From Sinorhizobium mexicanum (lineage in GTDB: Bacteria; Pseudomonadota; Alphaproteobacteria; Rhizobiales; Rhizobiaceae), in contig NZ_CP041238.1 in assembly GCF_013488225.1 (NCBI RefSeq), positions 459,501 through 523,500 on the forward strand: a DNA stretch of 64,000 bases, in the 5' to 3' direction. Shown here piece by piece: positions 43,518-55,745 of this stretch. Each line of letters opens with the position of its first letter. Position 1 is the stretch's first letter. The notes beneath the pieces are model-generated. The model was not told where the DNA came from. It saw only the letters and a program-made list of their open reading frames with translations, and searched no databases. Made by a program: the position numbers and the translations under genes.

Positions 43518-43609
43518 AGGACTCTGTGTGCCATTGCTGCACGGTCCGCCAAGCAATGTTTGCGGGTGAAACAGCAACTGTCTCGAAATGATGCACTGTC
43601 TATCGCGCG

Positions 43610-45895
43610 TCAGGTCCCGGCATTGTAGGCGGCGATTGCAGCCATGTTGACGATATCCGAATCCTTTGCCGACATGGATGCGATCTGCACCGACTTGTCG
43701 AGGCCGACGAGCAGCGGGCCGATGACGGTCGAACCGCCGAGTTCCTGGAGCATCTTGGTCGAGATCGAGGCGGAGTGGAACGCCGGCATGACCAAGACGT
43801 TGGCGGTGCCGGAAAGCCGGCAGAACGGATACTGCTCCATGACCCGGGCATTGAGCGCCACGTCGGCCGCCATTTCGCCGTCGTATTCGAAATCGACGCG
43901 GCGCTTGTCGAGGATCTTTACCGCCTCGCGCACCCGCTCGGAGCGTTCGCCCGAGGGATGGCCGAAGGTCGAATAGGCGAGCATCGCGACGCGCGGCACA
44001 TAGCCAAGGCGCTTGGCAAGACCGGCGGCCTCCTCGGCGATGTCGGCCAGTTCCTCGGCCGTCGGCATGTCATGGACCGCGGTGTCGGCGACGAGGACCG
44101 TGCGGCCGCGGCAGAGCGCGATCGACACGCCGATGACCCGGTGGCCGGGCTTGGCGTCGATGCAGCGGCGCACGTCGTCGAGCGCCGTCGAATAATTGCG
44201 CGTCAGGCCCGTCACCATGCCGTCGGCGTCGCCGAGCGCCACCATGCAGGCGGCGAAGTGGTTGCGGTCGTTGTTGATCAGCCGCTGCACGTCGCGGAAA
44301 AGGTAACCCTTGCGCTGGAGCCGGGCGTAGAGGAAATCGGTATACGCGCCGACGCGCTTGGACAGGCGTGCGTTGACGATCTGGATGCCGGCGCGGTTGA
44401 GGTCGATGCCTTCTCGCTCGGCGGTTTCGCGCATCTGCTCCTCGCGCCCGAGCAGGATGGCCGTGCCGAGCGCCTGGTTGGCATAGGCGATCGCGGAGCG
44501 CATCATCTGCACTTCCTCGCCTTCGGCAAAGACGATGCGCTTCGGCTGGCGGCGGACGCGCTCGAAGATGCGCTGCAGCGTCGAGGCGATCGGGTCGCGC
44601 CGCGCCGAGAGCTGCTGCCCATAGGCGCTAAGATCCTCGATCGGCTTGCGCGCGACGCCCGTTTCCATCGCGGCCTTGGCGACCGCAATCGGGATCGCCG
44701 AGATGAGGCGCGGATCGAAGGGAACCGGGATGATGTATTGCGGTCCGAAGCGCGGCCGGTTGCCCTGATAGGCGGCGGCGACGTCGTCCGGCACGTCCTC
44801 CTTCGCAAGGCTCGCAAGGGCTTCCGCAGCGGCTATCTTCATGGCGTCGTTGATTGTCGAGGCGCGCACGTCGAGGGCGCCGCGGAAGATATAGGGAAAG
44901 CCGAGAACGTTGTTGACCTGGTTCGGGTAGTCGGAGCGGCCGGTCGCGACGATCGCATCGTCGCGGATGCGGGCGACTTCCTCGGGCGTGATTTCGGGAT
45001 CCGGATTGGCCATGGCGAAGATGATCGGTTTCGGCGCCATGGAGAGCACCATTTCCGTCGAAAGCGCGCCCTTCGCCGACAGTCCGAAGAACACGTCAGC
45101 GCCCTCCAGCGCCTCGGCGAGCGTCCGGCGGTCGGTATCGACCGCGTGGGCCGATTTCCACTGGTTCATCCCGTCCGTGCGGCCCGTGTGGATCACGCCC
45201 TTGGTATCGCAGAGAATGACGTTTTCCCCGTTGAAACCCATCGCCTTGATGAGCTCGATGCAGGCGATGGCCGCGGCGCCCGCGCCGTTGCAGACGAGCC
45301 TGGTCGTCTTGAAGTCACGCCCGGTGAGCGCCAGTGCGTTGATGAGCCCGGCAGCGGCGATGATCGCGGTGCCATGCTGGTCGTCATGGAATACGGGAAT
45401 GTCCATGACCTCGCGCAGCCGCTGCTCGATGATGAAACAGTCCGGCGCCTTGATGTCCTCGAGGTTGATGCCCCCGAAAGACGGGCCGAGAAAGCGCACG
45501 CAGTTGACGAATTCGTCGACATTCTCGGTGTCGACTTCGAGGTCGATCGAATCGACATCGGCAAACCGCTTGAACAGGACGGATTTGCCCTCCATGACCG
45601 GCTTCGAGGCAAGCGCACCGAGATTGCCGAGGCCGAGGATCGCCGTGCCATTGGAAATCACTGCAACCATGTTGCCGCGCGTCGTGTAGTCATAGGCGGT
45701 TGCCGGGTCTTCGGCGATAGCCTTCACGGGCACGGCGACGCCGGGCGAGTAGGCGAGCGACAGGTCGCGCTGGGTCGCCATCGCCTTTGTCGGGGCAATT
45801 TCCAGCTTTCCGGGTCGACCCTGTGAGTGAAAATCGAGCGCTTCCTGGGCGGTGACGCTCGTCATCGTACGGTCGGTCTTGTCGATGCCCGGCAT
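43610..45895 (-). CDS. tme: NADP-dependent malic enzyme with phosphotransacetylase-like C-terminal domain
   Basis: Oxidative decarboxylation of malate to pyruvate (MaeB/Tme type), 761 residues. The N-terminal malic domain (about 20-430) has LSLAYSPGVAVPVKAI, the catalytic region MEGKSVLFKRFADVDSID (in part), HDDQHGTAII and the nucleotide-binding NGAGAAAIACIELI. The C-terminal about 320 residues resemble phosphotransacetylase (RIVFAEGEEVQMMRSA, GTANVLVMPAFHSASI) and probably act in regulation, as in rhizobial Dme and Tme. AGGAGG precedes the ATG. Assignment to the NADP enzyme rather than the NAD enzyme rests on gene context beside olsB. Confidence 0.9.
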   Translation of the reverse strand: MPGIDKTDRTMTSVTAQEALDFHSQGRPGKLEIAPTKAMATQRDLSLAYSPGVAVPVKAIAEDPATAYDYTTRGNMVAVISNGTAILGLGNLGALASKPVMEGKSVLFKRFADVDSIDLEVDTENVDEFVNCVRFLGPSFGGINLEDIKAPDCFIIEQRLREVMDIPVFHDDQHGTAIIAAAGLINALALTGRDFKTTRLVCNGAGAAAIACIELIKAMGFNGENVILCDTKGVIHTGRTDGMNQWKSAHAVDTDRRTLAEALEGADVFFGLSAKGALSTEMVLSMAPKPIIFAMANPDPEITPEEVARIRDDAIVATGRSDYPNQVNNVLGFPYIFRGALDVRASTINDAMKIAAAEALASLAKEDVPDDVAAAYQGNRPRFGPQYIIPVPFDPRLISAIPIAVAKAAMETGVARKPIEDLSAYGQQLSARRDPIASTLQRIFERVRRQPKRIVFAEGEEVQMMRSAIAYANQALGTAILLGREEQMRETAEREGIDLNRAGIQIVNARLSKRVGAYTDFLYARLQRKGYLFRDVQRLINNDRNHFAACMVALGDADGMVTGLTRNYSTALDDVRRCIDAKPGHRVIGVSIALCRGRTVLVADTAVHDMPTAEELADIAEEAAGLAKRLGYVPRVAMLAYSTFGHPSGERSERVREAVKILDKRRVDFEYDGEMAADVALNARVMEQYPFCRLSGTANVLVMPAFHSASISTKMLQELGGSTVIGPLLVGLDKSVQIASMSAKDSDIVNMAAIAAYNAGT

Positions 45896-45997
45896 ATTCC
45901 CTCAACCTCCTGTGGGCGACCGTCGAGGTCAGCCTCTTTGTTATTGTCGTCTATAAATGCTTGCGGATAGTGTGACATCTCTTTTTTTGGAACAATC

Positions 45998-48745
45998 ATG
46001 AATTTCGTGACCGACCCATCGAGCCGCACGGGCGATGTCCTTTCCGTGTCCGATCTGGCAAGCGAGGAGAGCCGCTCGACCGCGACTCCGATGATGGAGC
46101 AGTACATCGAGATCAAGGCGAACAATCCGGATTCGCTGTTGTTCTACCGGATGGGCGACTTCTATGAGCTGTTCTTCCAGGATGCGGTCGAAGCCTCGCG
46201 CGCGCTCGGGATCACGCTGACGAAGCGCGGCCAGCACCTGGGCCAGGAGATCCCGATGTGCGGCGTGCCGGTTCACGCGGCAGACGACTATCTGCAGAAG
46301 CTGATCGCCCTCGGTTTCCGGGTCGCCGTCTGCGAGCAGGTTGAGGATCCGGCCGAAGCGAAGAAGCGCGGCAGCAAGTCGGTCGTGCGCCGGGACGTTG
46401 TCCGGCTGGTGACGCCGGGAACGATCACCGAGGACAAGCTGCTTTCGCCGGCAGAATCGAACTACCTGATGGCGCTTGCTCGTATCCGCAGCGGCTCGGA
46501 ACCGGCCTATGCGCTCGCCTGGATCGACATATCGACGGGCATCTTCCGCCTTGCCGAAACGGCCGAGGGCCGCTTGCTTGCCGATATTCTGCGCATCGAG
46601 CCGCGGGAGCTGATCCTGCCGGATACCGTCTTTCACGATCCGGAACTCCGGCCGGTTTTCGACGTGCTCGGCCGGGTCGCTGTGCCGCAGCCGGCGGTGC
46701 TCTTCGACAGTGCGACGGCCGAAGGCCGTATATCGCGCTATTACGGCGTGAAGACGCTCGACGGCTTCGGCAGCTTTTCGCGCGCCGAGCTCGCGGCGGC
46801 CTCGGCGGCGATCTCCTATGTGGAGAAGACCCAGCTTGCCGAGCGCCCGGCGCTGGGGATTCCGGAGCGGGAAAGCGTCGCTTCGACGCTCTTCATCGAT
46901 CCGGCGACCCGCGCCAACCTCGAACTGGTCAAGACGCTCTCCGGTGCCCGCGAGGGAACGTTGCTGAGAGCCCTCGACCGAACGGTGACGAGCGGCGGCG
47001 CACGGCTTCTCGCGGAGCGGCTGATGTCGCCGCTGACCGATCCCGATCGGATCAACGCCCGGCTCGATTCGATCGAGGTTCTTGCCGACCAGCCGAGTTT
47101 TGCGACGGACCTGCGCGACGCCTTGCGACGAGCGCCGGACATGCCGCGCGCGTTGTCTCGGTTGGCGCTCGGCCGCGGCGGCCCACGTGATCTCGGTGCA
47201 ATCCAGGCCGGGCTTCGGGCGGCAGCAGCGATATCGGCGCTGTTGTCGCGCGGCAGCCTGTCGACGGAACTGACCGAGGCGCATGCCGCGATCAAGGCGT
47301 TGCCGGAGGCCTTGCTGGCGAGACTCGAGTCGATGCTCGCCGAAGAACTCCCGCTGTTGAAGCGCGACGGCGGCTTCGTGCGCGAGGGAGCGCATGGCGA
47401 ACTTGACGAGATGCGAGCACTGCGTGACCAGTCGCGTCGGGTGATCGCCGGCCTGCAACTGCAATATTGCGAAGAGACCGGGATCAAATCGCTGAAGATC
47501 AAGCACAACAATGTGCTTGGTTATTTCATCGAGGTGACGGCGGGAAATGCCGGCGCGATGACCGACACGGACGCCGGGCGCGCGCGCTTCATTCACCGCC
47601 AGACGATGGCGAATGCCATGCGGTTCACGACGACCGAACTCGCCGACCTCGAAACCAAGATAGCCAATGCGGCCGACCGCGCCCTTGCGATCGAACTCGA
47701 AGCGTTCGAGGCGATGGCGGGCGAGGTCGTTGCCGATGCCGATGCGATCAAGGCGGCGGCGCTGGCGCTCGCGACGCTCGATGTGTCGACTGGCCTGGCC
47801 GTCCTTGCCGAAGAGCAGAACTATGCACGCCCAGCGGTCGATCGCTCGCGGATGTTTACGATCGACGGCGGGCGCCATCCTGTCGTCGAGCAGGCGCTCC
47901 GACGTCAGGCAGCCAACGCCTTCGTTGCCAACGGCTGCGACCTGTCGCCACCGGACGGTCACGACGGCGGGGCGATCTGGCTGCTGACGGGCCCCAATAT
48001 GGGCGGTAAATCGACCTTCCTGCGGCAGAACGCGCTGATCGCGATCATGGCGCAGATGGGGTCGTTCGTGCCGGCGGCGGCAGCGCATATCGGCATCGTC
48101 GACCGGCTCTTTTCCCGCGTCGGCGCGTCCGACGATCTTGCGCGCGGCCGTTCGACTTTCATGGTCGAGATGGTCGAAACCGCAGCGATCCTCAACCAGG
48201 CGACGGACCGCTCGCTGGTGATCCTCGACGAGATCGGCCGCGGCACCGCGACCTTCGACGGCCTGTCGATTGCCTGGGCTGCGGTCGAGCACCTGCACGA
48301 GGTCAATCGATGCCGCGGGCTATTCGCCACCCATTTCCACGAGCTGACGGTGCTTTCCGAAAAGCTCGGCCGTCTCTCGAACGCGACGATGCGGGTCAAG
48401 GAATGGGACGGTGACGTGATCTTTCTGCACGAGGTCGGTCCCGGTGCCGCCGACCGCTCCTACGGGATCCAGGTCGCACGGCTTGCCGGCCTGCCGGCGT
48501 CGGTCGTCGCGCGGGCGAAGGACGTGCTTGCCAAGCTCGAGGACGCCGATCGCAAAAACCCGGCGAGCCAGCTGATCGACGACCTGCCGCTTTTCCAGGT
48601 GGCGATACGGCGCGAGGAAGCGGCAACGAGGGTCGGCCCTTCGAAGGTCGAGGAGGCGCTGAAGGCGCTCAATCCTGACGACATGACGCCGCGCGACGCC
48701 CTCGACGCACTCTATTCGCTGAAGAAACAGCTGGGCGCCCGCTGA
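45998..48745 (+). CDS. mutS: DNA mismatch repair protein MutS
   Basis: Mismatch-recognition ATPase, 915 residues. The N-terminal domain carries the mismatch-probing Phe-X-Glu in [14 protein letters not shown]. Connector, lever and clamp domains follow. The ATPase has Walker [11 protein letters not shown] (about 664-673), Walker [17 protein letters not shown] and the helix-turn-helix region near [10 protein letters not shown]. An extension of about 30 residues precedes the first conserved block. It is divergent from tme (102 bases) and followed by glnD. Confidence 0.98.
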   Translation: MNFVTDPSSRTGDVLSVSDLASEESRSTATPMMEQYIEIKANNPDSLLFYRMGDFYELFFQDAVEASRALGITLTKRGQHLGQEIPMCGVPVHAADDYLQKLIALGFRVAVCEQVEDPAEAKKRGSKSVVRRDVVRLVTPGTITEDKLLSPAESNYLMALARIRSGSEPAYALAWIDISTGIFRLAETAEGRLLADILRIEPRELILPDTVFHDPELRPVFDVLGRVAVPQPAVLFDSATAEGRISRYYGVKTLDGFGSFSRAELAAASAAISYVEKTQLAERPALGIPERESVASTLFIDPATRANLELVKTLSGAREGTLLRALDRTVTSGGARLLAERLMSPLTDPDRINARLDSIEVLADQPSFATDLRDALRRAPDMPRALSRLALGRGGPRDLGAIQAGLRAAAAISALLSRGSLSTELTEAHAAIKALPEALLARLESMLAEELPLLKRDGGFVREGAHGELDEMRALRDQSRRVIAGLQLQYCEETGIKSLKIKHNNVLGYFIEVTAGNAGAMTDTDAGRARFIHRQTMANAMRFTTTELADLETKIANAADRALAIELEAFEAMAGEVVADADAIKAAALALATLDVSTGLAVLAEEQNYARPAVDRSRMFTIDGGRHPVVEQALRRQAANAFVANGCDLSPPDGHDGGAIWLLTGPNMGGKSTFLRQNALIAIMAQMGSFVPAAAAHIGIVDRLFSRVGASDDLARGRSTFMVEMVETAAILNQATDRSLVILDEIGRGTATFDGLSIAWAAVEHLHEVNRCRGLFATHFHELTVLSEKLGRLSNATMRVKEWDGDVIFLHEVGPGAADRSYGIQVARLAGLPASVVARAKDVLAKLEDADRKNPASQLIDDLPLFQVAIRREEAATRVGPSKVEEALKALNPDDMTPRDALDALYSLKKQLGAR

Positions 48746-48822
48746 CCTTCCCTTGAAGCGGCATCGATCGGCTCTTGCATGCCAAGCGGATTTTTCCTGT
48801 CATTTGCCAGATAGAAAGGCTA

Positions 48823-48892
48823 TACAGCGCCGCGTGTCTTTCGAGGCGCACAGGCACAAAGGACGTGGCATTTTGAAATGCTGCATGTTTCC
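48823..48892. repeat. Degenerate mosaic repeat between mutS and glnD
   Basis: TACAGCGCCGCGTGTCTTTCG followed later by TTTGAAATGCTGCATGTTTCC (both given in part); same modules as 18975-19067 but without the closing GCTGTA. Confidence 0.55.
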
Positions 48893-48927
48893 GGCCGGTC
48901 CACGGCGACATGCAGGAGCGCTGGCAG

Positions 48928-51825
48928 ATGCAGCGGAATACCCAACCAGTCGGACAGGACGCCCCTCGGCACTTCATGGCCAGACACGAACCTTCCTTTC
49001 CCGAGATTCTAGATGTTGCGGCGCTGCGCGCGAAATTGAGCTTCATAGCCTCTGCTCATGCGGAGCAGCGAGAGCCGATGCGCCAGGCGCTGCTCGCAGC
49101 GTTCAAGCAGGCCAATCTTGCGGGTCGCGCCAAGGCGCGCGAGTTGCTGGCCGTCGACGGGGCCGGGATCAAATGCGCCGAACGCATCTCCTGGCTCCAG
49201 GACCAGCTGATCACCCTTCTGCATGATTTCGTGCTGAACGAGGTTTTCGACGCGGCGAAGGCGCCGGAGGCGTCTCGCATAGCGGTGACGGCCGTCGGCG
49301 GCTACGGCCGCGGAACGCTTGCGCCGGGGTCGGACATCGACCTCCTGTTCCTGTTGCCAGCGAAGAAAGCGGTCTGGGCCGAGCCGGCGATCGAGTTCAT
49401 GCTCTATATCCTCTGGGACTTGGGCTTCAAGGTCGGTCATGCGACGCGCACGATCGAGGAATGCATCCGGCTGTCACGTGCCGACATGACAATTCGCACG
49501 GCGATCCTCGAATGCCGCTACATCTGCGGCTCCGAGGTGCTGGCGAACGAACTCGAAACGCGGTTCGACCACGAGATCGTCCGCAATACCGGCCCCGATT
49601 TCATCGCCGCCAAGCTTGCCGAGCGCGATCAGCGCCATCGCAAGGCGGGCGACACACGCTATCTTGTCGAGCCGAATATCAAGGAGGGCAAGGGCGGGCT
49701 TCGCGATCTGCACACGCTGTTCTGGATCGCCAAGTATTTCTACCGGGTCAAGGACTCGGCCGATCTCGTCAAGCACGGCGTTCTGTCGCGACAGGAATAC
49801 AAGCTTTTCCAGAAATCGGCGGATTTCCTTTGGGCCGTGCGTTGCCACATGCATTTCCTGACGGGCAAGGCAGAAGAACGGCTGTCCTTCGACATACAGC
49901 GCGAAATCGCCGAGGCGCTTGGCTATCACGATCATCCCGGCCTCTCGGCGGTCGAGCGCTTCATGAAGCACTATTTCCTCGTCGCCAAGGACGTGGGTGA
50001 TCTGACGCGCATCTTCTGCGCCGCGCTCGAGGACCAGCAGGCGAAGGACGCACCGGGGATTTCCGGGGTGATCAGTCGCTTCAAGCATCGCACCCGCAAG
50101 ATCGCCGGCACGCTTGATTTCGTCGACGACGGCGGACGCATCACGCTGTCGAGCCCCGATGTCTTCAAGCGCGATCCGGTAAACCTTCTGCGGCTCTTTC
50201 ACGTCGCCGACATCAACGACCTCGAGTTCCATCCGGCCGCGCTGAAGCAGGTAACCCGCTCGCTGAGCCTGATCACGCCGCAACTGCGTGAAGACGAAGA
50301 AGCCAACAGGCTGTTCCTGTCGATCCTGACATCGCGGCGCAATCCGGAACTGATCCTGAGGCGCATGAACGAGTCCGGCGTCCTCGGGCGCTTCATCCCG
50401 GATTTCGGCAAGATCGTGTCGATGATGCAGTTCAACATGTATCATCACTATACGGTGGATGAGCATCTGCTGCGCACGGTCGATATTCTCTCGCGAGTCG
50501 AGCGCGGCATCGAGGAGGAGGCGCATCCGCTCTCGGCCACGCTGATGCCAGGCATCGAGGATCGCGAGGCCCTCTATGTCGCCGTGCTGCTGCACGACAT
50601 TGCCAAGGGCCGACCGGAGGACCACTCGGTCGCCGGCGCCAAGGTGGCCCGCAAGCTCTGCCCGCGTTTAGGGCTTTCGCCGAAACAGACCGAAACGGTT
50701 GTCTGGCTGGTCGAGGAGCATCTCACCATGTCGCTGGTGGCACAAACCCGCGACCTCAACGATCGCAAGACCATCGTCGATTTCGCCGAACGCGTGCAGT
50801 CGCTCGATCGCCTGAAAATGCTGCTCATCCTGACTGTCTGTGACATCCGCGCGGTGGGGCCGGGTGTGTGGAACGGCTGGAAGGGGCAATTGCTGCGCAC
50901 GCTCTACTACGAGACCGAGCTTCTGCTCTCCGGCGGCTTCTCGGAATTGTCGCGAAAGGAGCGGGCAAAACATGCGGCCCACATGCTGGGGGAGGCGCTG
51001 ACCGATTGGTCCGAAGCGGACCGCGAGGCCTATGTGCGGCTGCATTATCAGCCCTATCTTCTTTCGGTGGCGCTCGAGGATCAGGTTCGGCACGCGGAGT
51101 TCATTCGCGATGCGGACCGGGCCGGCAAGACACTTGCGACCATGGTGCGCACGCACCAGTTCCATGCCATCACCGAAATCACCGTGCTTTCCCCGGACCA
51201 TCCGCGCCTGCTGACGGTCATTGCGGGGGCCTGCGCTGCGGCGGGCGCCAACATCGTCGACGCCCAGATCTTCACGACGTCCGATGGACGGGCGCTGGAC
51301 ACGATTCTCGTCAATCGGGAATTTCCGGTCGACGAGGACGAGATGCGCCGGGCGGCGAGCATCGGCAAGCTGATCGAGGATGTGCTGTCCGGCCGCAAGC
51401 GGCTGCCCGAAGTTATCGCCAGCCGCACGCGGGTGAAGAAGCGCAGCAAGGCCTTCACGGTCACGCCGGAAGTGACGATCAGCAACACGCTGTCGAACAA
51501 GTTCACCGTGATCGAGGTCGAGGGCCTCGACCGGCCCGGCCTCCTCTCCGAGGTGACGGCGGTGCTTTCCGACCTCTCGCTCGATATCGCCTCGGCCCAT
51601 ATCACCACGTTCGGCGAGAAGGTGATCGACACCTTCTACGTGACCGATCTGGTCGGGTCGAAGATCACCAGCGAGAACCGGCAGACACACATCGCGGCGC
51701 GCCTCAAGGCTGTGCTGGCGGGCGAGGTCGACGAAGTCCGTGACCGCATGCCCTCCGGCATCATCGCGCCGGCCCCCGCGCCGCGTGCCTCGCACGCCTC
51801 CAAAACGACAAAAGCCGAAACATGA
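48928..51825 (+). CDS. glnD: [Protein-PII] uridylyltransferase / uridylyl-removing enzyme
   Basis: Nitrogen sensor that uridylylates PII (GlnB/GlnK) at low glutamine and removes UMP at high glutamine. About 965 residues. The nucleotidyltransferase domain has [19 protein letters not shown], the HD domain has [19 protein letters not shown], and two C-terminal ACT domains (about 745-815 and 858-930; [14 protein letters not shown] and [13 protein letters not shown]) bind glutamine. The start given has AGGAG nine bases upstream; the ATG at 48976, giving 949 residues, is the other candidate. It overlaps murJ by four bases. Confidence 0.96.
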   Translation: MQRNTQPVGQDAPRHFMARHEPSFPEILDVAALRAKLSFIASAHAEQREPMRQALLAAFKQANLAGRAKARELLAVDGAGIKCAERISWLQDQLITLLHDFVLNEVFDAAKAPEASRIAVTAVGGYGRGTLAPGSDIDLLFLLPAKKAVWAEPAIEFMLYILWDLGFKVGHATRTIEECIRLSRADMTIRTAILECRYICGSEVLANELETRFDHEIVRNTGPDFIAAKLAERDQRHRKAGDTRYLVEPNIKEGKGGLRDLHTLFWIAKYFYRVKDSADLVKHGVLSRQEYKLFQKSADFLWAVRCHMHFLTGKAEERLSFDIQREIAEALGYHDHPGLSAVERFMKHYFLVAKDVGDLTRIFCAALEDQQAKDAPGISGVISRFKHRTRKIAGTLDFVDDGGRITLSSPDVFKRDPVNLLRLFHVADINDLEFHPAALKQVTRSLSLITPQLREDEEANRLFLSILTSRRNPELILRRMNESGVLGRFIPDFGKIVSMMQFNMYHHYTVDEHLLRTVDILSRVERGIEEEAHPLSATLMPGIEDREALYVAVLLHDIAKGRPEDHSVAGAKVARKLCPRLGLSPKQTETVVWLVEEHLTMSLVAQTRDLNDRKTIVDFAERVQSLDRLKMLLILTVCDIRAVGPGVWNGWKGQLLRTLYYETELLLSGGFSELSRKERAKHAAHMLGEALTDWSEADREAYVRLHYQPYLLSVALEDQVRHAEFIRDADRAGKTLATMVRTHQFHAITEITVLSPDHPRLLTVIAGACAAAGANIVDAQIFTTSDGRALDTILVNREFPVDEDEMRRAASIGKLIEDVLSGRKRLPEVIASRTRVKKRSKAFTVTPEVTISNTLSNKFTVIEVEGLDRPGLLSEVTAVLSDLSLDIASAHITTFGEKVIDTFYVTDLVGSKITSENRQTHIAARLKAVLAGEVDEVRDRMPSGIIAPAPAPRASHASKTTKAET

Positions 51826-53432
51826 GTCTGGTCAAGAAATTTGCAACCGTCGGCGGCGCGACGCTCGGAAGCCGCATCTTCGGCTTCATCCGCGAAACCT
51901 TCATGGCGGCGGCGCTCGGCACCGGGCCGGTCGCCGACGCCTTCAACACCGCCTTCCGCCTGCCCAATACCTTCCGCCGGCTTTTTGCCGAGGGCGCTTT
52001 CAACTCCGCCTTCGTGCCACTCTTTGCCAGGGAGATCGAAGCCCGCGGCATGGACGGCGCGCGTCGCTTTTCGGAAGAGGTTTTCGGTGTGCTCTTCACC
52101 GTCCTCCTGTTTCTGACGATCGCCATGGAACTGGCGATGCCGTTCATCGTGCGGGAGCTGATAGCCCCGGGCTTTGCCAATGATCCGGCGAAGTTCGCAA
52201 GCACTGTCACCTTCGCGACGATCATGTTCCCCTATCTCGCCTGCATGTCACTGGCGGCGATGATGGCCGGCATGCTGAACTCGCTGCACCGCTACTTCGC
52301 CGCGGCGATCGCGCCGGTGTTTCTGAACGTCATCCTGATCGGCGTTCTTGCCTATGCCTGGTATGACCGCCAGGACGCGATTGCGGTCGGCTACGGCCTT
52401 TCCTGGGGCGTCCTGGCTGCCGGGCTCGTACAGCTCGCGATCGTCTGGTTCGCCGTGCGCAGTGCTGGAATCCGGATAGGGCTTCGCCGCCCGCGGCTGA
52501 CGGCGAATGTCAGGCGGCTCCTGGTGCTGGCGTTGCCGGCGGCGATCACCGGCGGCATCACCCAGATCAACCTCCTTATCAACACCAATATCGCCTCGGC
52601 AAAGTCGGGTGCCGTGTCGTCGCTCGTCTATGCCGACCGTATCTACCAACTTCCGCTCGGTGTCGTCGGTATCGCGGTTGCGACCGTGCTGCTGCCTGAA
52701 CTGGCACGGGCGTTGCGCGCCGGAAATCTCAACGAAGCGTCGAACCTGCAGAACCGCTCCGTCGAATTCACGCTGTTCCTGACGCTGCCGGCCGCCGCCG
52801 CGCTGCTGGTCATGTCGGAACCGATCGTCCGGCTGCTCTTCGAGCGCGGCAAGTTTTCACCGGAATCGACCGTCGTGGTCGGCCATATCCTGGCGATCTA
52901 CGGCCTTGGCCTGCCGGCTTTCGTGCTGATCAAGGCCTTCATTCCGGGGTTCTTCGCACGGGAGGACACGCGCACGCCGATGATCTTCGCCGCCATTTCC
53001 GTGGTGGTGAACGTGTCGCTGGCCTTGACGCTGTTTCCGACGCTTGCCGCGAGCGGCATTGCAACGGCGGAGATCGTCGCCGGTTGGGTGAATGCCATAC
53101 TGCTGTTCGCAACCCTCGTCTGGCGTGGCCATTGGGGCCGCGACATCCCGCTGTTGACCCGTATTCCACGCCTGATCGCTGCGGCGGCGATTATGGCGGC
53201 CGTGCTGCATTTTGCGATCCAGTGGCTGGCGTTCCCGCTCTCCTCCGCCGCGCCGCTCTTGACCCGGGCAGTAACGCTATGCGGGTTGGTGGCGGCAGCG
53301 ATGGTGATCTATTTCGCCTTCGCCTTCGGCCTCGGCGGCGCGAGCCTCGGCATGATCCGCCGCAACCTGAAGCGCAAGGCCGCGGGCGCTCCGGCCGAAG
53401 CCGCAGCCAGCCAGGAGCCTGACGCGTCATGA
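51822..53432 (+). CDS. murJ: Lipid II flippase MurJ (MviN)
   Basis: Integral membrane MOP-superfamily flippase for the peptidoglycan precursor lipid II, 536 residues with about 14 hydrophobic segments. The conserved N-terminus [20 protein letters not shown] (in part [12 protein letters not shown]) and [19 protein letters not shown] (in part [14 protein letters not shown]) are diagnostic, and [11 protein letters not shown] is a further MurJ motif. Its start overlaps the glnD stop and its stop overlaps the following VOC gene, so the three are coupled. Confidence 0.95.
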   Translation: MSLVKKFATVGGATLGSRIFGFIRETFMAAALGTGPVADAFNTAFRLPNTFRRLFAEGAFNSAFVPLFAREIEARGMDGARRFSEEVFGVLFTVLLFLTIAMELAMPFIVRELIAPGFANDPAKFASTVTFATIMFPYLACMSLAAMMAGMLNSLHRYFAAAIAPVFLNVILIGVLAYAWYDRQDAIAVGYGLSWGVLAAGLVQLAIVWFAVRSAGIRIGLRRPRLTANVRRLLVLALPAAITGGITQINLLINTNIASAKSGAVSSLVYADRIYQLPLGVVGIAVATVLLPELARALRAGNLNEASNLQNRSVEFTLFLTLPAAAALLVMSEPIVRLLFERGKFSPESTVVVGHILAIYGLGLPAFVLIKAFIPGFFAREDTRTPMIFAAISVVVNVSLALTLFPTLAASGIATAEIVAGWVNAILLFATLVWRGHWGRDIPLLTRIPRLIAAAAIMAAVLHFAIQWLAFPLSSAAPLLTRAVTLCGLVAAAMVIYFAFAFGLGGASLGMIRRNLKRKAAGAPAEAAASQEPDAS

Positions 53433-53821
53433 AGCAGACGGTCGCGCGCGTCACCATCGTCGTGCCGAATTACGACGACGGCATCGCCTTCTATTGCGGC
53501 AAGCTCGGTTTCGATCTGATCGAGGACACGGACCTCGGCAGCGGCAAGCGCTGGGTGCTCGTTCGGCCGAAAGGTGCCACGGAGACGGCCTTGCTTGTCG
53601 CCAAGGCCGAGGGTGAACGGCAGCGGGACGCGATCGGCAACCAGACCGGCGGCCGGGTCGGTTTCTTCCTGTTCACCGACGACTTTGCCCGTGATCACGC
53701 CGCGATGCTGGCCGCCGGCGTCGAGTTCCGTGAGGCGCCCCGTCACGAGGCCTACGGTTCCGTTGCGGTGTTTGCTGACCCGTTCGGCAACCTTTGGGAT
53801 CTGTTGCAACCGGCGTCGTGA
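53429..53821 (+). CDS. VOC-family protein
   Basis: 130-residue single-domain glyoxalase-fold protein. ARVTIVVPNYDDGIAFYCGKLGF is the first beta-alpha-beta unit (in part VPNYDDGIAFYCGKLGF) and AVFADPFGNLWDLLQP the last. Conserved metal ligands are not obvious. It is coupled to murJ by an ATGA overlap and precedes trpS. Function unknown. Confidence 0.82.
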   Translation: MKQTVARVTIVVPNYDDGIAFYCGKLGFDLIEDTDLGSGKRWVLVRPKGATETALLVAKAEGERQRDAIGNQTGGRVGFFLFTDDFARDHAAMLAAGVEFREAPRHEAYGSVAVFADPFGNLWDLLQPAS

Positions 53822-53925
53822 TCCATTGCATGCCCGCACCCCCTTGATTGCACTTTGCCTGCCGTGCATAAGCGCGGCGGATATCAACTGGAGACGGGCC
53901 CTCCACAAGCCCGATTGAGGACGAC

Positions 53926-54990
53926 ATGAACGAATTCAAGCCGCTCGTATTTTCCGGCGTACAACCGACCGGCAACCTGCATCTCGGCAACTACCTCGGC
54001 GCGATCCGCAAGTTCGTCGCCCTGCAGGAAAACAACGACTGTATATATTGCGTGGTCGACCTGCACTCGATCACCGCGCAGCTGGTGCACGAAGATCTGC
54101 CGGGCCAGATCCGTTCGATCGCGGCCGCCTTCATCGCTTCCGGCATCGATCCCGAAAAGCATATCGTCTTCAACCAGTCGGCCGTGCCGCAGCACGCTGA
54201 GCTTGCCTGGATCTTCAACTGCGTCGCCCGCATCGGCTGGATGAACCGGATGACCCAGTTCAAGGACAAGGCCGGCAAGGATCGCGAAAACGCTTCGCTC
54301 GGCCTGCTCGCCTATCCGAGCCTGATGGCGGCTGACATCCTCGTCTACCGCGCCACGCATGTCCCGGTCGGCGACGACCAGAAGCAGCACCTGGAATTGA
54401 CGCGCGACATTGCCCAGAAGTTCAACATCGACTTCATGGAGCATATCCGGGCGCGCGGCTACGGCGTCGACATCGTCGTCGGCGAAGAGCCGATCCATGC
54501 CTACTTCCCGCCGGTGGAACCGTTGATCGGCGGACCTGCGCCGCGCGTCATGTCGCTGCGTGACGGCACGAAGAAAATGTCCAAGTCCGATCCTTCCGAT
54601 CTGTCGCGCATCAACTTGATGGATGATGCCGAGACGATCTCGAAGAAGATCCGCAAGGCCAAGACCGACCCCGACGCGCTTCCGAGCGAAGTCGACGGCC
54701 TCGCCGGCCGTCCGGAGGCGGAAAACCTCGTCGGCATCTATGCGGCGCTTTCCGACAAGACGAAGGATGAGGTTCTCGCCGAGTTCGGCGGCCAGCAGTT
54801 CTCGGTCTTCAAGCCGGCTCTGGTCGACCTCGCCGTCAATGTGCTGTCGCCGATCACCGGCGAGATGCGTCGCCTGATGGATGATACCGCGCACATCGAC
54901 GCAATCCTGAGGCGTGGTGGCGAGCGGGCGCGGGCCCGGGCCGAAAAGACGATGCGCGAGGTTCGCGAAATCATCGGGTTTTTGCAGTAG
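53926..54990 (+). CDS. trpS: Tryptophanyl-tRNA synthetase
   Basis: Class I aminoacyl-tRNA synthetase, 354 residues. The HIGH-type motif is [10 protein letters not shown] (17-26) and the KMSKS motif is KKMSKSDPS (about 216-224). GVQPTGN at the N-terminus and [18 protein letters not shown] (about 146-163) are TrpRS features. The length is normal. It sits after murJ and the VOC gene, an order conserved in Rhizobiaceae. Confidence 0.97.
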   Translation: MNEFKPLVFSGVQPTGNLHLGNYLGAIRKFVALQENNDCIYCVVDLHSITAQLVHEDLPGQIRSIAAAFIASGIDPEKHIVFNQSAVPQHAELAWIFNCVARIGWMNRMTQFKDKAGKDRENASLGLLAYPSLMAADILVYRATHVPVGDDQKQHLELTRDIAQKFNIDFMEHIRARGYGVDIVVGEEPIHAYFPPVEPLIGGPAPRVMSLRDGTKKMSKSDPSDLSRINLMDDAETISKKIRKAKTDPDALPSEVDGLAGRPEAENLVGIYAALSDKTKDEVLAEFGGQQFSVFKPALVDLAVNVLSPITGEMRRLMDDTAHIDAILRRGGERARARAEKTMREVREIIGFLQ

Positions 54991-55042
54991 CGCGCAAAAA
55001 TGAGGCCTTGCGGGCAGCCAACGGCGATGTAATGTTCGCGTC

Positions 55043-55534
55043 ATGGTATCAACCCGACTCTCACGACTGGAAGGTCACCGCCGCAAGTTCATGGCGGTGA
55101 TCGACGATACGCCCGAATGTGGCCGCGCCGTGCATTATGCCGGGATGCGCGCGAAGAACTCGAATGGCGGCCTGGTGCTGCTCTACGTGATCGCCGATGG
55201 CGACTTCCAGCAATGGCTGGGGGTCGAGGAGATCATGCGGGCGGAGGCACGCGAAGAGGCCGAAGCGACGCTGGCGAAGGTGGCCCAGACGGTGCGCGAA
55301 AGCATCGGCATCGAACCGGAAATCGTCATTCGCGAAGGGATCGCCACGGAGCAGATCCACGCCGTGATCGAGGACGACCGCGACATCGCCATTCTTGTGC
55401 TTGCAGCGGGATCGGCAAAGGAAGGGCCGGGGCCCTTGGTGTCGTCCATCGCCGGAAAGGCCGCCGCCTTTCCGATCCCCGTGACCGTCATTCCCGATAT
55501 GCTGACGGACGAGGAAATAGACGCACTGAGTTAA
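55043..55534 (+). CDS. Universal stress protein (UspA) family
   Basis: Single Usp domain, 163 residues. KFMAVIDDTPECGRAVHYA is the first strand and helix, and the ATP-binding tail GSAKEGPGPLVSSIAGKAAA (in part) followed by FPIPVTVIPD corresponds to the G-2X-G-9X-G(S/T) region, although here it is not a strict match. A stress-related nucleotide-binding role is inferred from family only. It lies between trpS and the NfuA-like gene. Confidence 0.85.
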   Translation: MVSTRLSRLEGHRRKFMAVIDDTPECGRAVHYAGMRAKNSNGGLVLLYVIADGDFQQWLGVEEIMRAEAREEAEATLAKVAQTVRESIGIEPEIVIREGIATEQIHAVIEDDRDIAILVLAAGSAKEGPGPLVSSIAGKAAAFPIPVTVIPDMLTDEEIDALS

Positions 55535-55577
55535 AGCAATTCCATGCAGGGCGCGACGGATTCCATCCGCAATTGCG
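55535..55577. repeat. Degenerate GCAATTCC-type repeat
   Basis: AGCAATTCC near the uspA stop and GCAATTGCG some 30 bases later form an imperfect inverted repeat resembling the 4625 element, but the interior differs. Confidence 0.35.
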
Positions 55578-55745
55578 CCGTTTCCAAGCCGGGAAGAAGC
55601 GGTCTTGTGCACGCTTCCCGGGTCCCGATCATCACGGTTGAGGTGCGACGGCATGCGCCCTTGCGAGGGCGGCGCGAAGCACCTATATTTTTGAACAATT
55701 CTAAAGAGCCGGTCGGGAAGCGCTTCCGGCGAAACGGAGAGAGAG

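Larger units (their letters stand above)
43265..43609. other. olsB-tme intergenic region
   Basis: 345 bases between convergent genes. It is noticeably AT-richer than its surroundings. It holds a promoter-like pair at 43392-43419 and a strong terminator at 43476-43517, interpreted as a small RNA gene. The first 120 bases show no other feature. Confidence 0.6.

Noticed and set aside
45941..48298. 785-codon open frame antisense to mutS
   Set aside because: It is the mirror frame produced by GC-rich third positions; Arg/His/Asp-rich composition, no domain, and mutS is beyond doubt. The same applies to long antisense frames over tme, glnD, hemW and dnaA.
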